Of a stretch of 64,000 bases of DNA, positions 57,872 through 64,000 are shown piece by piece. The DNA lies in assembly GCA_946478305.1 (NCBI GenBank), contig CAMLBO010000010.1:1-64000 (forward strand). The letters are read 5' to 3'. Position numbers and translations under genes: made by a program. The notes beneath the pieces are model-generated. The model was not told where the DNA came from, searched no databases, and saw only the letters and a program-made list of their open reading frames with translations. Position 1 is the stretch's first letter. Each line of letters starts with the position of its first letter. Source of the stretch: an uncultured Enterobacterales bacterium. Lineage in GTDB: Bacteria > Pseudomonadota > Gammaproteobacteria > Enterobacterales > Enterobacteriaceae.

Positions 57872-59215
57872 ATGAAAGTAACTGTTTTTGGAATCGGTTA
57901 TGTTGGGCTGGTCCAGGCTGCGGTTTTAGCTGAAGTAGGACACGAAGTGTTGTGTATTGATGTCGACGCGAAAAAAGTCGAAAACCTGAAAAATGGTCAA
58001 ATCCCTATTTTCGAACCCGGCCTTACTCCTTTGGTCCAGCAAAACTATGAAGGCGGACGCTTGCGCTTTAGCACCAACGCAGAAGAAGGTGTTGCTCATG
58101 CCGAGATTCAGTTTATTGCGGTGGGCACGCCACCTGATGAAGACGGTTCAGCCGATCTTAAATATGTGACCGCCGTTGCGCGGACCATCGCTCAATATAT
58201 GACAGAGCCTAAAGTGGTTATCGATAAATCGACCGTGCCGGTCGGTACTGCTGATAAAGTGCGTCAGGTAATGAGTGAAGCTCTGAAACAGCGCGGTTGC
58301 GACATCAGTTTCAATGTTATCTCCAATCCTGAATTCTTGAAAGAGGGTGCGGCAGTGGCTGATTGTATGCGTCCAGAGCGTATTGTAATCGGTACCGATA
58401 ACCCTGACGCCATCGACCCTATCCGGGAATTATACGAACCTTTCAACCGCAATCATGATCGTATGATCCTGATGGATATTCGCAGCGCTGAACTGACTAA
58501 ATACGCGGCCAACTGCATGCTGGCTACCAAAATTAGTTTTATGAATGAAATGGCTAATCTTGCCGAATTGCTGGGGGCTGACATCGAAAAAGTTCGCCAG
58601 GGTATTGGTTCTGATTCACGCATTGGCTATCACTTCATATATCCAGGTTGTGGCTACGGTGGTTCCTGTTTCCCTAAAGATGTTCAGGCCCTAATTCGCA
58701 CTGCAGAGCAAATTGGTTACCAGCCGAAACTATTACAGGCTGTGGAACAAGTTAATTATCAGCAAAAGTACAAACTGCCCGAATTTATACAACGGCATTT
58801 TGGCCAGAACCTGGAAGGTAAGACCTTCGCTTTGTGGGGACTTTCATTTAAACCTAATACGGATGATATGCGTGAAGCCTCAAGCCGTGTCCTGATGGAT
58901 CAATTGTGGGCAGCAGGTGCGAAAGTTAAAGCTTATGATCCAGAAGCCATGAATGAAGCTCAGCGTATTTATGGGCATCGGGATGATTTAGAATTAATGG
59001 GAACAAAAGAAGCGGCACTCCATGGTGCCGATGCGCTGGTTATCTGCACTGAATGGCAGAATTTCCGTGCGCCAGACTTTGACGTGATCAAAAAAACGCT
59101 AAAGACTCCGGTTATTTTTGATGGTCGTAATTTATTTGATCCTGAGCGTCTGGATAAACGTGGTTTTACTTACTACGCCATCGGGCGCGGTGCCTCAGTT
59201 AATCCAGTTCTGTAA
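57872..59215 (+). CDS. ugd: UDP-glucose 6-dehydrogenase
   Basis: Oxidises UDP-glucose twice with NAD+ to UDP-glucuronate, a precursor for capsule, colanic-type polysaccharide and aminoarabinose on lipid A. It is 447 residues. The N-terminal Rossmann fold is [22 protein letters not shown], the catalytic Cys266 is in [16 protein letters not shown], and the C-terminal UDP-binding domain includes [16 protein letters not shown]. This 440-450 residue form differs from the shorter (388) E. coli Ugd. It is followed after nine bases by the UDP-glucuronate epimerase gene, forming a UDP-galacturonate pathway. Confidence 0.93.
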   Translation: MKVTVFGIGYVGLVQAAVLAEVGHEVLCIDVDAKKVENLKNGQIPIFEPGLTPLVQQNYEGGRLRFSTNAEEGVAHAEIQFIAVGTPPDEDGSADLKYVTAVARTIAQYMTEPKVVIDKSTVPVGTADKVRQVMSEALKQRGCDISFNVISNPEFLKEGAAVADCMRPERIVIGTDNPDAIDPIRELYEPFNRNHDRMILMDIRSAELTKYAANCMLATKISFMNEMANLAELLGADIEKVRQGIGSDSRIGYHFIYPGCGYGGSCFPKDVQALIRTAEQIGYQPKLLQAVEQVNYQQKYKLPEFIQRHFGQNLEGKTFALWGLSFKPNTDDMREASSRVLMDQLWAAGAKVKAYDPEAMNEAQRIYGHRDDLELMGTKEAALHGADALVICTEWQNFRAPDFDVIKKTLKTPVIFDGRNLFDPERLDKRGFTYYAIGRGASVNPVL

Positions 59216-59224
59216 GGGGAGTCT

Positions 59225-60232
59225 ATGAAGTTTTTAGTGACAGGAGCCGCTGGCTTTATTGGATGTTTTGTTGCATTACGGCTGCTTGACGCTGGTCATC
59301 AGGTAATTGGCCTCGATAATCTCAACGATTATTATGACGTCAACCTGAAATTGGCGCGCTTAAAACTGCTGGAAGATAAACCTGGGTTCGAATTTATCAA
59401 ATTGGATCTTGCCGATCGCAGTGGCATGGCTGAACTCTTTGCTGCGTACAAATTTGATCGGGTTATTCATTTGGCCGCTCAGGCCGGTGTACGTTATTCA
59501 CTGGAAAACCCTTTAGCTTATGCGGACTCTAACCTGATTGGTTTTGTGAATATTTTGGAAGGGTGTCGTCATAATAAAGTGGGCCATCTTCTTTATGCTT
59601 CTTCGAGCTCTGTATACGGTTTGAATAAAAAACAACCGTTCTCGACCGAAGATTCCGTAGATCATCCGATTTCGTTATACGCAGCGACCAAAAAAGCGAA
59701 TGAGCTTATGGCTCACAGTTATTCACATCTGTACGGGCTGCCAACCACGGGATTGCGTTTCTTTACGGTCTATGGACCTTGGGGACGCCCTGATATGGCG
59801 CTCTTCAAGTTTACGAAAGCAATTCTCGCAGGAAACAGCATAGACGTGTATAACCACGGCCAAATGCGCCGGGACTTTACTTATATCGATGATATTGCCG
59901 AGGCGGTAGTACGCCTGCAGGATGTCATTCCAGTCGCTGATAATACCTGGACGGTTGAGCAGGGTTCTCTGGCTGCGAGTTCAGCGCCTTATCGGATCTA
60001 CAATATTGGTAATAGCGATCCAATTAGTCTGATGACCTATATCCATGCTTTAGAATCAGCTCTGGGTATTGAGGCGCGTAAGGTCATGCTACCCATCCAG
60101 GCTGGTGATGTGCTCGATACCAGCGCGGATACACAGCCTCTTTACGATGCCATCAACTTCAGACCTGAGACACCCGTAGAGCAGGGGGTTAAGAACTTCG
60201 TTAACTGGTACCGAGAGTTTTATCCAGATTAA
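59225..60232 (+). CDS. UDP-glucuronate 4-epimerase
   Basis: Extended SDR-family sugar-nucleotide epimerase, 335 residues. The NAD motif is GAAGFIG (7-13); the catalytic region is SSSSVYG plus the YxxxK of SLYAATKKAN. GLRFFTVYGPWGRPDMALFKFTKAI and RRDFTYIDDI are typical of UDP-glucuronate epimerases (WbnF/Gla/Uge type). Beside ugd it should make UDP-galacturonate for lipopolysaccharide or capsule. AAGGGGAG precedes the ATG and a terminator follows. UDP-glucose epimerase activity is less likely. Confidence 0.88.
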   Translation: MKFLVTGAAGFIGCFVALRLLDAGHQVIGLDNLNDYYDVNLKLARLKLLEDKPGFEFIKLDLADRSGMAELFAAYKFDRVIHLAAQAGVRYSLENPLAYADSNLIGFVNILEGCRHNKVGHLLYASSSSVYGLNKKQPFSTEDSVDHPISLYAATKKANELMAHSYSHLYGLPTTGLRFFTVYGPWGRPDMALFKFTKAILAGNSIDVYNHGQMRRDFTYIDDIAEAVVRLQDVIPVADNTWTVEQGSLAASSAPYRIYNIGNSDPISLMTYIHALESALGIEARKVMLPIQAGDVLDTSADTQPLYDAINFRPETPVEQGVKNFVNWYREFYPD

Positions 60233-60253
60233 GAGCATCATGTCAAAATAGTG

Positions 60254-60279
60254 AGGGTTGCTGCGGCAACCCTTTTTTA
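60254..60279 (+). terminator. Terminator of the ugd operon
   Basis: AGGGTTGC (60254-60261) pairs with GCAACCCT (60266-60273), four-base loop, six Ts. Confidence 0.9.
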
Positions 60280-60390
60280 TAATTCGATTTAGCCGCAGGT
60301 TTACAGTTACCAGACATATGCTGAATATTTCTACAAATCATAATCACCGCTCATCTATTTATGGAAATGTGTCCGGCAGTCAACGGTAAA

Positions 60391-60421
60391 AACGAAAAAA
60401 CCCACCGGTGAAGGTGGGTTT
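60391..60421 (-). terminator. Terminator of hns
   Basis: AAACCCACC (60398-60406) pairs with GGTGGGTTT (60413-60421). On the minus strand it is followed by TTTTTTCG. Confidence 0.88.
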
Positions 60422-60456
60422 TATAAGAAGTATTAAGCGAGAGCAGAAACGGGTTA

Positions 60457-60864
60457 TTACAGCAGGAAGTCTTCCAGCTTTTTGCCTTGTTCTTCGATAG
60501 CTTTCTTAATCACAGCAGGAGTACGGCCCTGGCCAGTCCAGGTTTTGTTTTCGCCGTTCTCATCGATGTATTTGTATTTAGCAGGACGTGCAGCACGCTT
60601 TGCTTTACCAGTGGCTTTAGTTGCAGCCATAGTTTGCAGCAATTCGTTAGGATCGATGCCATCAGCAATCAGCATTTCACGGTATTGTTGCAGTTTACGA
60701 GTACGCTCTTCAATCTCAACAGCTGCCTGAGTATCTTCTTCGCGGCGTTCGTTAACTACAACTTCTAATTTCTCAAGCATCTCTTCCAGAGTTTCCAGAG
60801 TACATTCTCTTGCCTGTGCACGGAGAGTACGGATGTTGTTCAGAATCTTTAATGCTTCGCTCAT
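60457..60864 (-). CDS. hns: DNA-binding nucleoid protein H-NS
   Basis: Global silencer of AT-rich, often transferred, DNA; 135 residues (E. coli 137). The N-terminal oligomerisation helices include [21 protein letters not shown] with conserved Cys21. The linker is basic. The C-terminal DNA-binding domain has the minor-groove hook in [16 protein letters not shown]. The ATG at 60864 is the conserved start; a longer in-frame start adds 24 unrelated residues within the 5' leader. AT-rich loci such as the peptide-export region at 49.8 kb are plausible targets. Confidence 0.96.
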   Translation of the reverse strand: MSEALKILNNIRTLRAQARECTLETLEEMLEKLEVVVNERREEDTQAAVEIEERTRKLQQYREMLIADGIDPNELLQTMAATKATGKAKRAARPAKYKYIDENGENKTWTGQGRTPAVIKKAIEEQGKKLEDFLL

Positions 60865-60907
60865 TATACTAGTCTCAATTATATTGGTGGGGGGCGTTGT
60901 TAAGGTA

Positions 60908-60936
60908 ATAATAGATTGCTCTTTAGCGTTCTGCAA
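60908..60936 (-). promoter_or_regulatory. Promoter of hns
   Basis: Minus strand: TTGCAG (60931-60936), exact 17-bp spacer, TATTAT (60908-60913), about 45 bp upstream of the hns start codon. Confidence 0.65.
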
Positions 60937-61508
60937 TAGCCAATTTGTTTACTTGACCGGAATTTACCATTTAAATGCATAATTCCATTGTTTGGTAAAA
61001 ATATAACCGCCTTAAAGAGCCCTATTTATCTTGTGACTATAAGCTAAATTTCAATACGCGAAGGGCAATTTTTTTGTGAACACTCTCATGAAATTTTATA
61101 AGCGCAAGCCGTCCTGCACCAAATAAAATCTAAGCGTTACCGCATCATAGCGACCAGACAATGTAAGTAAATCGCTAACGTTAGCTACCTGTAAGTACCA
61201 TAAAATGAGGCTGTATCTCGGGATGATATAGGCTCGTTATGCTGAAGCGGGGTTAAAATGTCATGTTATTTTGCTAATATAGCTGGGTGCAACGCATCGC
61301 TAAGTTAGTAAACATGCGGTTATTATATGCTTTAAACTTATTCCTAATATTCGATTGTAAATAACTGTGACTTTTACATCAGAAACAAAAACCTGTGTTT
61401 GGATGATTTTGTAGCACGCTTACAACCCAATGTCAGAAAGCTCCGACATTATGATACAATTGATAACACAGTGTTTACCCCCCAATATACCTCTGGAGTT
61501 GCCGGTTC
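60937..61508. other. Intergenic region between hns and tdk
   Basis: 570 bp AT-rich divergent region without a recognisable gene. A perfect 12-bp palindrome GCTAACGTTAGC lies at 61174-61185. A hairpin AATGTC/GACATT (61429-61450) lies just before TACAAT (61455-61460), a likely tdk -10. The region has the character of H-NS-binding DNA (inference). Confidence 0.45.
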
Positions 61509-62105
61509 ATGGCTCAACTTTATTTCTATTACTCGGCTATGAACGCCGGAAAATCTACCTCTTTGTTACAGTCTTCTTATAACTATCAAGAACGTGGTAT
61601 GCGTACGCTGGTATTAACCGCGGAATTTGACCATCGTTTTGGTGTGGGTAAGGTGAGCTCGCGTATTGGTCTGTCATCTCAGGCGCAGCTCTATAACAAA
61701 GAAAGTGAACTCTATAGCATGATTGCGCAGGAACATCGCGAACAGACAGTACACTGTGTGCTGATTGATGAAAGCCAGTTTCTTTCTAAAGCGCAGGTAG
61801 CGCAATTAACTGATGTCGTGGATGAGCTGGATATCCCGGTACTTTGTTACGGCCTACGGACTGATTTTCGGGGCGAGTTATTTGAGGGGAGTGAATACTT
61901 GCTGGCTTGGGCTGACAAGCTGGTTGAGCTTAAAACAATCTGCCACTGCGGCCGTAAAGCTAACCGGGTATTACGGTTGGATGAGCATGGTGAACCGCTA
62001 CACGATGGCGCACAGGTAGTTATAGGCGGCAACGAGAGCTATGTATCCGTATGTCGTAAGCATTTCAAAGAAGCGATGGCTGTTTGCAATGGCAGTGCGC
62101 CATAA
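61509..62105 (+). CDS. tdk: Thymidine kinase
   Basis: Phosphorylates thymidine (and deoxyuridine) with ATP for DNA precursor salvage. It is 198 residues (E. coli 205). The P-loop is SAMNAGKST; the lid and zinc ligands are in TICHCGRKA and [10 protein letters not shown]; the catalytic Glu is in IDESQFL. The start is [14 protein letters not shown], as in E. coli. It lies between hns and adhE, as in E. coli, without the ychE/ychG neighbours. Confidence 0.95.
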   Translation: MAQLYFYYSAMNAGKSTSLLQSSYNYQERGMRTLVLTAEFDHRFGVGKVSSRIGLSSQAQLYNKESELYSMIAQEHREQTVHCVLIDESQFLSKAQVAQLTDVVDELDIPVLCYGLRTDFRGELFEGSEYLLAWADKLVELKTICHCGRKANRVLRLDEHGEPLHDGAQVVIGGNESYVSVCRKHFKEAMAVCNGSAP

Positions 62106-62148
62106 AAAGACTGAAACAGGGCAGGCAATATCAAATATACAGATAACA

Positions 62149-62174
62149 AAAAACCCGCCGAAGCGGGTTTTTTA
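62149..62174. terminator. Bidirectional terminator between tdk and adhE
   Basis: AAACCCGC (62151-62158) pairs with GCGGGTTT around CGAA. A tract before and T tract after serve both convergent genes. Confidence 0.9.
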
Positions 62175-62192
62175 CTTTTATCAGTGAGCTAA

Positions 62193-64000
62193 TTATTTCT
62201 TAGCAGACTTTTTTTCAACTTTTATAGCAGGCGCAGCGACAACGGCGGTTTCGGCTTCATCTTCACTGAATTTACGACCGTAGTAAGTATCCATCAGAAT
62301 CTGCTTCAGTTCAGCAATCAGAGGGTAGCGTGGGTTAGCACCGGTACACTGGTCATCGAACGCATCTTCAGACAGTTTGTCAACTTTAGCCAAGAAGTCA
62401 GCTTCCTGAACGCCTGCTTCACGAATGGAAGTAGGGATACCCAGTTCTGCTTTGATTTCATCCAACCAGTTCAACAGTTTTTCAATTTTCTGCGCAGTAC
62501 GGTCACCAGGAGCGCTCAGACCCAGGTGGTCAGCGACTTCTGCATAACGACGACGCGCTTGTGGGCGGTCATACTGACTGAAAGCAGTCTGTTTAGTTGG
62601 GTTGTCATTCGCATTGTAACGAATAACGTTCGAAATCAACATGGCGTTGGCCAGGCCGTGTGGGATATGGAACTCTGAACCCAATTTGTGGGCCATGGAG
62701 TGACAGACACCCAGGAAGGCGTTGGCAAAAGCAATACCCGCGATAGTAGCCGCATTGTGAACACGTTCACGAGCAACCGGGTTTTTCGCGCCATCTTTAT
62801 AACTGGCCGGCAGGAACTCTTTCAGCAGTTTAAGTGCCTGCAGAGCCTGACCATCTGAGTATTCATTCGCCAGTACGGAAACATAGGCTTCCAGTGCGTG
62901 AGTGACGGCATCAAGACCACCGAAAGCACACAAGGACTTAGGCATGTTCATCACCAGGTTGGCATCAACAATGGCCATATCTGGAGTTAACGCATAGTCA
63001 GCCAGTGGATATTTCTGACCTGTTGCATCGTCAGTAACAACCGCAAAAGGAGTGACTTCTGAACCGGTACCTGAAGTGGTCGTTACCGCGATCATTTTCG
63101 CTTTCACGCCCATTTTAGGGAATTTGTAGATACGTTTACGGATGTCCATAAAGCGCAGCGCCAAATCTTCGAACTGAGTGTTTGGATGTTCGTACAGCAC
63201 CCACATGATCTTCGCAGCATCCATCGGTGAACCACCACCCAGCGCGATGATAACGTCTGGTTTGAAGGAATTCATCTGCTCAGCACCTTTACGGACGATG
63301 CTCAGGGTTGGATCCGCTTCCACTTCAAAGAACACTTCAGTTTCGATACCGTGGCCTTTCAGCACGCTGGTGATCTGGTCTGCATAACCGGCGTTGAACA
63401 GGAAACGGTCAGTGACGATGAAGGCACGTTTTGCACCGTCAGTCGCTACTTCTTCCAGTGCGATTGGCAGGGAGCCACGACGGAAGTAGATTGATTTCGG
63501 AAGTTTATGCCACAACATGTTTTCTGCTCGCTTCGCTACAGTTTTCTTGTTGATCAGATGTTTAGGACCGACGTTTTCAGAGATGGAATTACCACCCCAT
63601 GAGCCGCAACCTAAAGTCAATGATGGAGCAAGTTTGAAGTTGTAGAGGTCACCGATACCACCCTGAGAGGCCGGGGTATTGATCAGAATACGTGCGGTTT
63701 TCATTTTGTCGCCAAAATAATTAACACGTTCTGGTTGGTTGTCCTGGTCGGTGTACAAGCAAGAGGTATGTCCGATGCCGCCCATTTCTACCAGTTTCTC
63801 AGCTTTCTCTACCGCATCTTCAAAGTTCTTAGCACGGTACATGGCGAGGGTAGGCGACAGTTTTTCATGAGCGAATGGCTCAGATTCATCGACATTCTTC
63901 ACTTCACCAATCAACACTTTGGTGTGTGATGGAACTTTAATGCCCGCCATTTCAGCAATTTTTGTGGCTGGCTGGCCTACGATAGCCGCATTCAGACCAC
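62193..64000 (-). CDS. adhE: Bifunctional acetaldehyde-CoA/alcohol dehydrogenase AdhE (C-terminal part)
   Basis: About the last 602 of some 890 residues; the reading frame stays open to the right edge, so the start lies outside. Reduces acetyl-CoA to acetaldehyde to ethanol with NADH in fermentation, forming spirosomes. Visible are the end of the aldehyde dehydrogenase domain, with its catalytic loop region GGIGHTSCLYTDQDN, then the linker and iron-dependent alcohol dehydrogenase domain (about 300 residues from ENMLWHKLPKSIYFRRGSL). Metal ligands are in HALEAYVSVL, GVCHSMAHKLGSEFHIPHG. The tail is Lys/Ala-rich and variable. Confidence 0.97.
   Translation of the reverse strand, partial: GLNAAIVGQPATKIAEMAGIKVPSHTKVLIGEVKNVDESEPFAHEKLSPTLAMYRAKNFEDAVEKAEKLVEMGGIGHTSCLYTDQDNQPERVNYFGDKMKTARILINTPASQGGIGDLYNFKLAPSLTLGCGSWGGNSISENVGPKHLINKKTVAKRAENMLWHKLPKSIYFRRGSLPIALEEVATDGAKRAFIVTDRFLFNAGYADQITSVLKGHGIETEVFFEVEADPTLSIVRKGAEQMNSFKPDVIIALGGGSPMDAAKIMWVLYEHPNTQFEDLALRFMDIRKRIYKFPKMGVKAKMIAVTTTSGTGSEVTPFAVVTDDATGQKYPLADYALTPDMAIVDANLVMNMPKSLCAFGGLDAVTHALEAYVSVLANEYSDGQALQALKLLKEFLPASYKDGAKNPVARERVHNAATIAGIAFANAFLGVCHSMAHKLGSEFHIPHGLANAMLISNVIRYNANDNPTKQTAFSQYDRPQARRRYAEVADHLGLSAPGDRTAQKIEKLLNWLDEIKAELGIPTSIREAGVQEADFLAKVDKLSEDAFDDQCTGANPRYPLIAELKQILMDTYYGRKFSEDEAETAVVAAPAIKVEKKSAKK

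Overview
The window is ordinary chromosome of a member of the Enterobacterales. Most proteins match their Escherichia coli counterparts closely in length and motifs (MdtK, Cfa, PurR, GloA, TyrS, SapABCDF, PspFABCD, RssAB, H-NS, Tdk, AdhE), and long stretches follow E. coli gene order. The joins between stretches differ from E. coli, and sodB, ydhP, lhr, sodC, tyrR and galU are absent where E. coli has them. With the SlyA/RovA-type regulator and a colicin V-type export locus this suggests a Yersiniaceae-like genus (Rahnella, Rouxiella, Ewingella or Serratia relatives). The genus is inference only.

Layout. 0-25 kb: tRNA-Val pair, mdtK, ribC, cfa, punC/punR, purR, ynhF, mepH, grxD, rnt, gloA, nemA, nemR, ydhL, ydhF, ydhKJI, slyA, slyB, anmK, mliC, pdxH, tyrS, pdxY, gstA. 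This block runs in E. coli order and covers drug efflux, flavin and B6 metabolism, purine control, electrophile defence and envelope upkeep. 25-33.6 kb: an accessory block between gstA and dtpA. It holds a DapA paralogue, a PAS-GGDEF-EAL protein, a small membrane protein, a LysR regulator divergent from a metallo-beta-lactamase-fold hydrolase and an alpha/beta hydrolase, an AraC regulator, and a GAF-GGDEF cyclase. 33.7-42.5 kb: dtpA, a double CMD-domain protein and the sap ABC transporter operon. 42.6-44.2 kb: a metal-starvation node, with a Zur box in front of a COG0523 GTPase followed by the Fur-controlled small RNA RyhB. 44.2-49.5 kb: the phage-shock locus pspF/pspABCD-ycjXF with its sigma-54 promoter.

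49.6-53.7 kb is the most interesting part. A 63-residue peptide with a double-glycine-type (GA) leader faces an AT-rich gap. Beyond the gap, on the opposite strand, is a complete CvaA/CvaB-type pair: a membrane-fusion protein and a C39-peptidase ABC exporter. The pair ends about 100 bp from the 3' end of a tRNA-Tyr gene. I do not recognise the mature peptide as a known microcin, and no immunity gene is evident. The mature peptide has an apparent 22-residue internal repeat and is acidic and cysteine-free.

53.8-64 kb: tRNA-Tyr with its stringent-type promoter, purU, ychJ, rssA-rssB, a UDP-glucose dehydrogenase/UDP-glucuronate epimerase pair where E. coli has galU, hns, tdk and the C-terminal two thirds of adhE, which runs off the right edge.
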